Shown: positions 8,802 through 18,100 of the stretch, piece after piece
Numbering within the stretch: position 1 is the stretch's first letter
How the letters are laid out: every line of letters starts with the position of its first letter
Assembly (NCBI GenBank): GCA_020635115.1
Contig: JACKAK010000003.1
Span: forward strand, 389,264-453,263
Reading direction: 5' to 3'
Source: Halobacteriovoraceae bacterium
GTDB taxonomy: Bacteria; Bdellovibrionota; Bacteriovoracia; Bacteriovoracales; Bacteriovoracaceae
DNA: 64,000 bases
Made by a program: the position numbers and the translations under genes
Notes under the pieces: model-generated
The model's input: the letters and a program-made list of their open reading frames with translations, nothing else
Database searches by the model: none
Told to the model about the DNA's origin: nothing

Positions 8802-9533
8802 ATGACAAAAGATACTGTATTTAAATCACGCAAAGAGAAAATTGAAGCATTCAAGTTTAATTCCCAGGTTGCAAACGTCTTTGACGATATGCTTAACCGA
8901 TCTATCCCATTTTATAATGAAATCCATCATATGATTTTAGATATTGTGAGAACAAAATACATTGGCGATGATCTTATTATCTATGATTTAGGTTGCTCAA
9001 CGGGAACGACCATTTCCCTTATTGATCACTTCGCCCGCAAAATAGGCCATCATCCCAAGTTTATAGGCATAGATAACTCTCTTCCGATGATTGAGAAATG
9101 TGATCATAAACTCAAAAAAAATGGTGTCAGTGATTACAAACTTATTTGTGGAGATATTGAAGAGCACGAATTTGAAAAATCGCAAATCATAATCATGAAC
9201 TATACTTTACAATTTATTTCACCACAGAAAAGAAAGAATCTTCTACAAAAAATATATGCCTCCTTAGAAAAGGGAGGGGTCTTTATTTTGTCAGAAAAAG
9301 TAAATTCATCAAATCAAAAAATTCATCAATTGCAAACTGAACTTTATTACGATTTCAAACGCCGAAATGGCTATAGTGAATTAGAGATATCACAAAAGCG
9401 TGAGGCCCTAGAAAATGTACTTATCCCCTATACGCCTGAAAAACAAATTAACTTACTTAAAGAAGCTGGACTAAAAAATGTGGAAATGCTTTTTAAATGG
9501 TATAATTTTGCAAGTTTCATAGGGATTAAGTAA
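8802..9533 (+). CDS. cmoA: Carboxy-S-adenosyl-L-methionine synthase CmoA
   Basis: A 243-aa class I methyltransferase fold that makes carboxy-SAM from SAM and prephenate. The N-terminus has FDDMLNRSIPFYNEI, closely matching CmoA. The SAM-binding loop YDLGCSTGTT lies at about residues 59-68 and GIDNSLPMIEKC follows, also diagnostic. Its stop overlaps the cmoB start (TAATG), giving a two-gene unit for the cmo5U modification at tRNA position 34. Confidence 0.93.
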   Translation: MTKDTVFKSRKEKIEAFKFNSQVANVFDDMLNRSIPFYNEIHHMILDIVRTKYIGDDLIIYDLGCSTGTTISLIDHFARKIGHHPKFIGIDNSLPMIEKCDHKLKKNGVSDYKLICGDIEEHEFEKSQIIIMNYTLQFISPQKRKNLLQKIYASLEKGGVFILSEKVNSSNQKIHQLQTELYYDFKRRNGYSELEISQKREALENVLIPYTPEKQINLLKEAGLKNVEMLFKWYNFASFIGIK

Positions 9534-10483
9534 TGAATTGGAAGGAACTTCTTAAAGATAAAATTCAAATCGAAAAGATTAACGACATCATTAATCAAAT
9601 GGATAAACTTAAAAACAATCCTGCACATATCCATTTTTCTGAAACACTAAATTCTCTCCCTCAAATTAATATGGAGATAAAGGACTTCAGCACTGATACT
9701 ATAAAGCTAGACACAAAAAATTCTTACGACAAAAAATTACTGCACCATTGTTTAAAAGAACTAGGGCCATGGAAAAAAGGTCCATTTCAAATTGGAGAAA
9801 ATCTCATCGATGCTGAATGGCGCTCAGATTTCAAATGGAAGAGACTGAAAAATTCAATTTCATCTTTAGAGGAAAAAAAAGTACTCGATATCGGTTGTAA
9901 CAATGGTTATTTCATGTTTCGGATGCTTGAACAAAGGCCTGAATTTGTCCTGGGGATTGATCCAGTTCTACCTTGTTGGGCGCAATTTAGCGCTTTAAAT
10001 AAATATGCTGATCAAAAAAATCTTTTTTTTGAGCTCTTGGGAGTAGATGACCTTCAATACTTCGGGGAGTGTTTTGATACAGTTTTCTCAATGGGTATAA
10101 TTTATCACCATCGCAATCCAATAGGGCAACTAATTCAGTTGAGAAATATCCTAAGTCCTGGAGGAGAACTTATACTTGAAACGATTGGAATACCTGGGGA
10201 TGATCACAGCTGTCTCTTTCCACAAGATCGTTATGCCAAGATGAAAAACGTCTGGTTTCTCCCAACACTCCCCACCCTTATCAACTGGTTAGAAAGAACA
10301 AAATTTACCGATATTGAAATTATTTCTACTGAATATGAAAGTATTAAAGAACAAAGAAAAACTGAGTGGTCAGGAGATGTCTCCTTAGCAAACTTTCTTA
10401 ATTCTGATAAAACAAAAACTATCGAAGGTTACCCTGCCCCTTTAAGATTTTGTTTGAAAGCAAAAAAGAAAGAGAGAAATTAA
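9533..10483 (+). CDS. cmoB: tRNA U34 carboxymethyltransferase CmoB
   Basis: A 316-aa enzyme that transfers the carboxymethyl group of carboxy-SAM to 5-hydroxyuridine at tRNA position 34. Family features are EWRSDFKWKRL before the Rossmann loop DIGCNNGYFMFRML (about residue 118), then GIDPVLPCWAQF and MGIIYHHRNPI. Length matches E. coli CmoB (about 320 aa). It overlaps cmoA by one base, and the next gene starts at the base after its stop. The 5-hydroxylation genes (trhP/trhO type) are not in this window. Confidence 0.93.
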   Translation: MNWKELLKDKIQIEKINDIINQMDKLKNNPAHIHFSETLNSLPQINMEIKDFSTDTIKLDTKNSYDKKLLHHCLKELGPWKKGPFQIGENLIDAEWRSDFKWKRLKNSISSLEEKKVLDIGCNNGYFMFRMLEQRPEFVLGIDPVLPCWAQFSALNKYADQKNLFFELLGVDDLQYFGECFDTVFSMGIIYHHRNPIGQLIQLRNILSPGGELILETIGIPGDDHSCLFPQDRYAKMKNVWFLPTLPTLINWLERTKFTDIEIISTEYESIKEQRKTEWSGDVSLANFLNSDKTKTIEGYPAPLRFCLKAKKKERN

Positions 10484-10873
10484 GTGGTCAAAAAATCCTT
10501 AAATGCAATATATGTTGTTTTGGGATTTATTTTTTTATCCCTTGGAGTAATTGGAATATTTCTCCCCTTACTTCCCACAACCCCATTTATCATTCTTAGT
10601 GCTTATTTCTTTTCCAAGGGCCAAAAACGTCTGCATAACTGGCTTCTAACATTGCCAAAAATAGGAATGATTATCAATGACTGGGAGCAATATGGTGTGA
10701 TAAGTAAAAAATCAAAAATACTGGCCTCTATTATGATCATTGTTCTTTTTAGCTATACTTTAATTTTTGTACAAGTGAATCTTTATATAAAAATAGTTGT
10801 CGCTTTAATTGGAATAAGTGTACTTGTATTTATATTAAGTAGACCGTCCGTACGAAAAGTAGTGAAGATTTAG
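10484..10873 (+). CDS. DUF454 (YbaN-like) inner-membrane protein
   Basis: A 129-aa hydrophobic protein with about three or four membrane helices (roughly residues 8-42 and 75-122). The segment GIFLPLLPTTPFIILSAYFF followed by LHNWLL is the hallmark of the DUF454/YbaN family, whose function is unknown. It starts with GTG immediately after the cmoB stop, so it is probably cotranscribed with cmoA-cmoB. Its end overlaps the convergent lipoprotein gene by four bases. Confidence 0.85.
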   Translation: MVKKSLNAIYVVLGFIFLSLGVIGIFLPLLPTTPFIILSAYFFSKGQKRLHNWLLTLPKIGMIINDWEQYGVISKKSKILASIMIIVLFSYTLIFVQVNLYIKIVVALIGISVLVFILSRPSVRKVVKI

Positions 10874-13800
10874 AAATCTCCCGAAAAATCCTGTTTAACA
10901 TTAGACTCATCTTGGGGTTCTCCACAGAAAAAACCAATATATAACCTATCATTTCCATTTACTATTCTTTGAGTAGTCATAATTCTTCCCCAGCTCTCAT
11001 CATCATTATTTTGAATATACTTACAAGATGGATTATTTGGATAGACTTCTCCATCATAGGAAAATCCCATACAAAATTGACAATCATTTTTCATATAAGT
11101 ATTAAGTCTAGAATCACTTCCATTGGGACAACGTATTCGATAATAAAATGAGTCATCGCCATTAACTCCATTTCTAGGCATATCAATGGTTTCAAAACTG
11201 CCATTTTGAGAAAAAGGGACTTCAAACTGATAGGTAGAAGGAGAAGCATGTTCAGTTGTATTTGTAGGATCTGTTCTATCGGCCCATCCAAAACCAAATT
11301 TACACTGTGATAAATAAGCATCAATTTCACTTGTTGTTGATCGGCACATTGCTTTAAATCTCATACTGTCATCACCAGTTATTTCGCTTCGAAACTTAAA
11401 TGAAACATAACCACCAGTGCTCATATCTAAAACCATATCTTTGAAATCAGCTCCACCATAATCTTGATGTGAATAAGTTAAAGAACAAGTACTCGGATAG
11501 GGATTTTGCCCTTCTTGAATTAATGAAGCTGTAAACTCAGTTCTAATTGTATAATTTGCATCATCTGGATTAGTTTGATTACCACCTGGAATAATATGTA
11601 AAATTAAATTTGTATTATCATATATTTTATATGTTCCATAAATTTGATTATTAGTCCCAGTGTTATATCTATTTCCATCAACAGTATTAATAACTGTTCC
11701 ATTCGAATTTAGGACTTCAAATATTGGGGTTGCGCCTGATACATCAGAATAATCCATCGTAAATTTTAAGTCTCCATTCTTATTTGTCGAAAATCGATAA
11801 TAATCAGCAGGGTCTGATGATCCAAATCCAACACCACCAGAAAAAGTAATATCATTTTCAATATTATTAATTGAACAAGCATTTGAGAAAGTGTCTCCCA
11901 CGTCATTTTTGACAATATTCAATATTGTATCAGGATTTCCTCCACCTAATTCTCCATGACTACATGTTGCAATAGCGGCCGTATCATTATCAGACGTTTG
12001 ATCTTCTGTACTTAAACGGAACTCCATACTATAGATTGAAAATTGCTCATCTGCAGGAAATACTTTTAAAAAATAAGTTCCTGCATTAAGAAACTCTCCT
12101 GAAATCGATTCCGTTGCAAGACCAGTATTTTCTGAGGTGATAATATCTTTATTCATTCCTTCCGAGGCATCATAGATACCGATATCCAAATTCGCATCAA
12201 CTGGAGTCATTGAAACAGAGATGGTAGCTCCTGGTTCCACAACAACAAACCTATAATAATCAAATCCATCTTCTCTATGTCCCACTGAACCTGTGATAGC
12301 AGCACTGCCTGAAGAAATTTTAGTTGCAAGATTAAACTTTGTATCCGACATATCATTTGGCATATCATTTCCTGTTACGGCCACACCATTAATTTTATCG
12401 GTTCTTTCTTCTTCGCTCACTCCTGGAATATAGTGAATGTTTAATTTATATTCTGTTGCCTGAGTAGCATATTCAAATGGATCAATTCTTACGTAGATAT
12501 TTTGTTCATTTCGAATGGTCAGCTCTATAGCTTCAGATTCAGACCACCAATTAAATGAACCTTGTAATTGCTCTCCATTCTCATTATAAATTCTTAGGTC
12601 GACATCCATTAGATTTCCTGTAATACTGACTGAAAACGTACCTGGTTCTGAAATATTAATTTTAAAATAATCATTATGATCATTATTAAATCCGGTAGAT
12701 CCAGCAATTGTAATATTTTTTTCTTCATTTCCTAAATTAAATGCCGTTATTGAATTTTGCTTAGCTTGTTGAAATGTATTTGGAGTATCTTGTCCTTCAA
12801 ATCCAAATCCACTTTCTCCATCTGTTTCCAAAGTTTCAACCTTGATTTGGGGAGCATCATTAGGCTTACCAAATTCTATATATCGATTGTTAATATCTTC
12901 TTGAGAAATATTAATCCCTGAAATCCACTCACTATCCGGAATTTTGCCAACAAAATCTTTATAAAAACAAACATCATCACCTTGGTGCTTACTATGAGCA
13001 CAACGAGTACAACTACTTTCTTGTTCAACCCATCCAAAATTTGCAGAACATCTAAATTCACATTTAACATTGGGATCATTCACAAGACTATGTTTCCATG
13101 GACTAGAAGTTGTTAAATTTTTATTATCCCCTTCATAGACAGCATATTTAGGGTCACTTGCAAAATTTCCAAAATAACATACTGGATTTTCTGGATCAGT
13201 TTCATATTCAATACAAGCAGTTCTCGAATCATTGGGTATCCAACCACTTTTACATCGAGATATCATACATTCTTTAACTGTTGGATCTATCCATTCACCT
13301 TCACTTGAACAAACTTGAATGACTGATCCGGCCAAATAATGAGGATCTGAATATTCAAGCGTTGTACAAGCTCTGGCGTGAACTTCATTTGAACCTGGAG
13401 TACAAGCAGTGATGGGATCTTCTGGAGGTAAAATGACGATAGGTTCTTCATATTCAGGAGGTATATAGACAGTTCGAATTTTTTCTGAAATCACTGATTG
13501 GGCATATCCTTCAACGATAAGAGATTCGAGTTGGCTTTTGATTGCAGCAAAATCATCAAGTGTCGCTATTGGGTTATAAGTCGCTAAAATTGACGAATGA
13601 GCATTTGCAAATTCTCTGAGCAAAAAGGATCTTGCACCACTTGTAATTGTCACATTTTTGATGGGATCATTACTGGCCACATCACTCACGATTTCTTGAA
13701 GCATATCATTTTTAAACTGATAGAGAGTTACAGTGTAACCTTTGACTAACAAGACCTTTTCGTAATGAGAAACAATCGCGTTTTTGTTGGAAAACGATAT

Positions 13801-15021
13801 TGTCCATTCGTTGATAAACGATTCAACAGCATTATTAAATTCTTCAAGAGTATTTACTGAATTACCCGATCCGTGAGAACTTACGCATATATTATTTTCA
13901 TTTAAAATAAAACCAACTTTTGAACAACCTGAGAGTACACAGTTATTTCCAAAGCCTGTAAATTCTCCAGCTTCATTGCAATTTGGGGAAAGAAGCCCAA
14001 TCGCACCACTTCCTGTTGGCCCATTACATAATTGTGGTGAAATAAGATCACAGGTATTTTTTCTATTTTCTTTGATAAGCTTAATATAACTTACGAGCTC
14101 ATTTTTTGAAGGAAAAGTATTGATAAAAAAATCTCGTATTAATCCAAACTCAACAGTTCCTACAGACTGACCTGCGTATATATTATAGAGATTTCTGACT
14201 TCATCAGAAATATTATTAAAAAATTCTGTATAAAAATCCTTATATCCATAACTGTCTTCATTATTATAGATTCTAAGGGCGTAGAGAAATAAAGAACTTT
14301 CAGTGTACACCTCAGTAGCTTCATATTCTGCTACGGATTCATTTAAACTATCCAGAATGAATCTCACAGCATTTCGGTTAGCGCTATCAGGAGGACATGA
14401 ACTAAAGTCGACTAAAGGTTCATGACAGGAAGAAACCCACTCTGAGGGACTTCCTGAAAAATGATCCCATATATATTCATTTGCTTCGACTTGAAGATCT
14501 ACTACAAAATCTCCGTATGAGTCATGACATTCCAATACAGGAACCTTATTAGCAACTAAAAAACTGTTGGTTGGTAAATACTCACAGTAGTTTCCATTGT
14601 TAAAGTTCACTTTATAGAGACAGTGATTTTCGAGTCTAATTGTTTTCCCTCCAACTTGTGCTGACAGCCTTGAGTTCACTAATGAAATTTCATCGGACTG
14701 TGATAAAATCCATGTCAAGCAATGACTACCAGAACTTCCGACGAGAGGTAAATCAATAACGGCACCAGAAACATATCCTTGAAAATTCACTAACTCGTGG
14801 ATTTGATACTTAATTCCTCTATAATTTAATGAGGAATTTATTGTAGGTGTACCTGGGACATAATAGTTTTGGTTATTTCCTAAACTGCTTCCAGATTTAA
14901 TATCGCTTGAAGATTTATTTTTTCCAGACTTCCCCCCCCCTTCAATACAACTAGAAAGGAGAATCATTCCAAGAGGTATGACAAGTGTGAATATGTTAAA
15001 AATAGCTTTATTTTTAATCAC
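10870..15021 (-). CDS. Giant modular lipoprotein A (PPC-like domains)
   Basis: A 1383-aa exported lipoprotein. The signal peptide ends in the lipobox LLSSC (about Cys25), followed by a Gly/Ser/Lys-rich linker. Residues about 60-370 form an N-terminal domain shared with the next two genes: spaced Cys, NHCLYKV, ALRIYN. An alpha-helical segment at about 395-510 is shared with lipoprotein C. Then come one six-Cys module (from CTPGSNE), at least three beta-sandwich domains of pre-peptidase C-terminal (PPC) type with dyF/YYRF and DVDLRIYNENG motifs, and a Cys-rich C-terminus. The GTG start follows AGGGGTAA. No enzymatic domain is recognised; surface binding is inference. GGCC density is low here. 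Confidence 0.8.
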   Translation of the reverse strand: MIKNKAIFNIFTLVIPLGMILLSSCIEGGGKSGKNKSSSDIKSGSSLGNNQNYYVPGTPTINSSLNYRGIKYQIHELVNFQGYVSGAVIDLPLVGSSGSHCLTWILSQSDEISLVNSRLSAQVGGKTIRLENHCLYKVNFNNGNYCEYLPTNSFLVANKVPVLECHDSYGDFVVDLQVEANEYIWDHFSGSPSEWVSSCHEPLVDFSSCPPDSANRNAVRFILDSLNESVAEYEATEVYTESSLFLYALRIYNNEDSYGYKDFYTEFFNNISDEVRNLYNIYAGQSVGTVEFGLIRDFFINTFPSKNELVSYIKLIKENRKNTCDLISPQLCNGPTGSGAIGLLSPNCNEAGEFTGFGNNCVLSGCSKVGFILNENNICVSSHGSGNSVNTLEEFNNAVESFINEWTISFSNKNAIVSHYEKVLLVKGYTVTLYQFKNDMLQEIVSDVASNDPIKNVTITSGARSFLLREFANAHSSILATYNPIATLDDFAAIKSQLESLIVEGYAQSVISEKIRTVYIPPEYEEPIVILPPEDPITACTPGSNEVHARACTTLEYSDPHYLAGSVIQVCSSEGEWIDPTVKECMISRCKSGWIPNDSRTACIEYETDPENPVCYFGNFASDPKYAVYEGDNKNLTTSSPWKHSLVNDPNVKCEFRCSANFGWVEQESSCTRCAHSKHQGDDVCFYKDFVGKIPDSEWISGINISQEDINNRYIEFGKPNDAPQIKVETLETDGESGFGFEGQDTPNTFQQAKQNSITAFNLGNEEKNITIAGSTGFNNDHNDYFKINISEPGTFSVSITGNLMDVDLRIYNENGEQLQGSFNWWSESEAIELTIRNEQNIYVRIDPFEYATQATEYKLNIHYIPGVSEEERTDKINGVAVTGNDMPNDMSDTKFNLATKISSGSAAITGSVGHREDGFDYYRFVVVEPGATISVSMTPVDANLDIGIYDASEGMNKDIITSENTGLATESISGEFLNAGTYFLKVFPADEQFSIYSMEFRLSTEDQTSDNDTAAIATCSHGELGGGNPDTILNIVKNDVGDTFSNACSINNIENDITFSGGVGFGSSDPADYYRFSTNKNGDLKFTMDYSDVSGATPIFEVLNSNGTVINTVDGNRYNTGTNNQIYGTYKIYDNTNLILHIIPGGNQTNPDDANYTIRTEFTASLIQEGQNPYPSTCSLTYSHQDYGGADFKDMVLDMSTGGYVSFKFRSEITGDDSMRFKAMCRSTTSEIDAYLSQCKFGFGWADRTDPTNTTEHASPSTYQFEVPFSQNGSFETIDMPRNGVNGDDSFYYRIRCPNGSDSRLNTYMKNDCQFCMGFSYDGEVYPNNPSCKYIQNNDDESWGRIMTTQRIVNGNDRLYIGFFCGEPQDESNVKQDFSGDF

Positions 15022-15030
15022 TTACCCCTA

Positions 15031-15048
15031 TCGGTTAAAACCCATAAA
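15031..15048 (-). promoter_or_regulatory. Conserved leader element, copy A
   Basis: TTTATGGGTTTTAACCGA (minus strand) is identical in all 18 bases to the element upstream of lipoprotein gene B. It lies between the -10 box and the ribosome-binding site, so it is in the 5' untranslated leader. Confidence 0.6.
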
Positions 15049-15060
15049 TCCCTTAAAAGC

Positions 15061-15088
15061 ATTATAAATGACTTAGAGTTTTGATCAA
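15061..15088 (-). promoter_or_regulatory. Sigma-70-type promoter of lipoprotein gene A
   Basis: TTGATC at 15083-15088 and TATAAT at 15061-15066 (minus strand), spaced 16 bases. The equivalent position upstream of genes B and C also carries promoter hexamers. Confidence 0.65.
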
Positions 15089-15186
15089 AATAGTTAGGTA
15101 TCGTAAGATAAAAAGTATAATAATTTCAGATAGTTAATTAAAAATAGAAAAATAGATCAATGCCAATTTAAATTGCCTTTCATTAG

Positions 15187-18100
15187 TTATGGAGCAACTT
15201 CTTTTTCTAAAAAGTAGTTTGTTCCATTTCTACTACCTTTCCACATATTCTTACCATCAAGGCCAAACTGTCCAAAAACACATTTAGTTTTGTTTTCGTC
15301 ATTAGGATCTACAATTTTGGCAATTCTAAAATCCGCAAATGTTTTTGTGGAGTCATAATGTTCACTACCTTGCCAAAAACCTGCTGAAAGAACGTCACCA
15401 TTTCCACTACCAGGTGCTACAATAATATTTTCAATCGACATCGCATCATACCAATCGGGATTTACCTTATACATCACAACGTTTCCATCAGCTTGGAGAG
15501 CTAAAGCTAAAGATTCACTATCACTGGCGCTCAGAATGTACTTATAACCTTGTATTCCTTGAAAAGTAGTATTTGGGTTTAATCTCCTATCTGATAGGAA
15601 AAGCCCTATACTATAAGTATTAATTTTTGTAGAAATATAAGTCATCGACACTCTGTTGCGATAAAGTATTAGGTGGCAGTTTGTTCCATCATTAGCAATT
15701 GATTCAACTTTCTCTTCTACAAAGTTAAAATCTGCAAAATTAAATAGCTCAAAATCCACTGCCACCCCAGGAGGGGAATCATAATTCATTTTTATATCAA
15801 TTGAATAATTGGGTGCAGGTACATTTTTTATGCCTGAACCTTCCAATAGAATGTACGTATATACATAAAAAAGATAATCCTCTCCTTCCTCGACTTTTAT
15901 TTTAATAGGATTTCCACTTCTCACGATATCGCAAGTTTCAAATGTTGTATCAAGATTAAAAAAACAAAGATTACTAATTTTATCACTTGCAGTAAGTTTG
16001 ATTTCAATTTCTCCAGATCTTTTGGGTCTTAAATAGAAGATATCATTTAAATCTAGCCCTCGACCAAGATAACCGTGAATAGAAGCATTATTTTCTTGAT
16101 CTATATTTGTAAAATAATCATCTAGATTATTCATTTTTCCATAGGGGTCTGAAAAATAAATATCAGGAGAATCGCCAAGATATGTTGTATTTCCATCTAT
16201 CTGTATATCCTCTTGGATTCTATTACCTGACGTATTTTTAGGACTAAAACTTACCTTCAACATATATGAAGTTGGTGTCGCATATGCAATACCTACTGAA
16301 ATTAAAACCTTCCCTCCGTGGTGGACAAAGTGTGTAATCTTTTCTGATGAAAGTCCATCGTTTCTAGAAAATACCAACACATTGCTTTCAAATGCATTGA
16401 GCGGAGTATCATTCGGGTCATCTGCATTAACCTTTGTTATTTCATAGTTTGAAAGATAGAGATCTAAATCACTAGTAAAATTAGAAAGTTCTACTGTCAA
16501 GTCACCATCTTCTGGAGCTTCAAATAAATAAGAATCTAAGTCATCCTCTATACCATTAGGCAAATCGCTCTGACCGTATATAACAACTCCCTCATTTGGG
16601 TTAACTACATAGCTTGTGATATTCATATCCTGTAAACTATTAGGAACAATAGGAGCATCTTTATTAGTTAAGGAATCAGCAAGTGTTTCTTCGAGAATAA
16701 AATTACAAACATCGCCAGAGTTAGATTTTCCTGCTGTCCCACATGAAATACACTCCCCTCCATGTCTCCCATGAGATTCATCACACTTATACTCACATTT
16801 GGAAGTTGTGCCGGTCGCATGATAAACAGCTTCGCTGACAGGTTGTGTGAGATTGATATTGTCATTTGCATGCCACTCAACATTTGATATCCCTGAAATA
16901 GAAGGACATGAGTAAACAACATTAGGAGTAAATTCTAAATCAATACTATATGGCGACCTCTCTGGTCCAAAATTTTCTGGGGTAACTTTCAAATAGTAAT
17001 CTCTATCTGCCTGGAGTTTGTTAACACCACTCCATGTAATATCCTCATTTTTCTTTGTCCTCCATACCTGACTAGATCCTTGATCTGGATTTATTGCGTT
17101 TCCACTTGAACCAAAGAGTTCAAATTTTAGTTTGTGATCAGCTCCATCCAAATAATCAAATCTTATTTTTAGATCTCCTCCATTATCAGTTTTCAATTTA
17201 TACCAATCAGCATTGTCTCCATTATATCCAACTATTCCGTAAATCTCAGCTTTGTGATTTGAGTTTCTAAATATTACTAAAGACTCATTACTCCGATTAC
17301 CACTTGCGTCTGTTAGTGAGTCAGTTTCTGAAATCTGATGAGCAATTAAATCTCGCATATCGTTAGGCAATACATCTTGCAACGTTTTTGTTGCCTTAAA
17401 ATGCTCTTGATAATCCTCTGTTGATTGTTTTCTACAGAGTAACTTAAACTGAACATTAGACCCAGAAGAAACCAAATGCCAATAATCTACAAAAGAAACA
17501 AAAAGAGTTAAATTTCCATTATAAGTACTCGATAGTGAAGGTATATCCCCTGCATAATATTCGGGGATATTTGTAATCCCAGGGATATTTAGTTCTGCTT
17601 TTATATGACAAGATTGCGCATTTTGTACCGGGGCAACACTGTAATTCAAAACAAGGTCGTTCATAGATCTTTTATTCCATGGGCCTGTACCAGTTTTAAG
17701 ATTTCCGTTAGTGATATTTCCAAAAATAATTTCTCCTCCTGAAATATCTTGATCTTTTTCAAAATTCAAAATAAGAGTATAGTTTGTTTTCGTGGTTCCT
17801 ATAGGTTGAATATTTATATAGTAATTATTACCAGCAGATACGGTAAACTTATTGAGATTTAACATACCCTTACCGATGGATGACCCTATTTCATTATTCA
17901 AAATGTTCTCATATGCTCTCAAGTTCATGTTCTCTGCAACATCATCCAAAAGTACTTCTAATTCCCCATTACTTTGTGCTGAAAAATAAAAATAATCTTG
18001 AGTGTCAGATTCATACCCAGTCGAACCTTCAATAACGACTTGACCAGATTGACTAGTAAAAGTTGGAACGAAATTGGACGCTCTTATATCTTCTGCCCCA

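Noticed and set aside
15031..15048. CCGATAGG upstream of the lipoprotein genes as a sigma-28 -10 box
   Set aside because: The last bases do not match GATAA, no TAAA lies 15 bases upstream, and good sigma-70 hexamers sit further upstream; it overlaps the ribosome-binding site.
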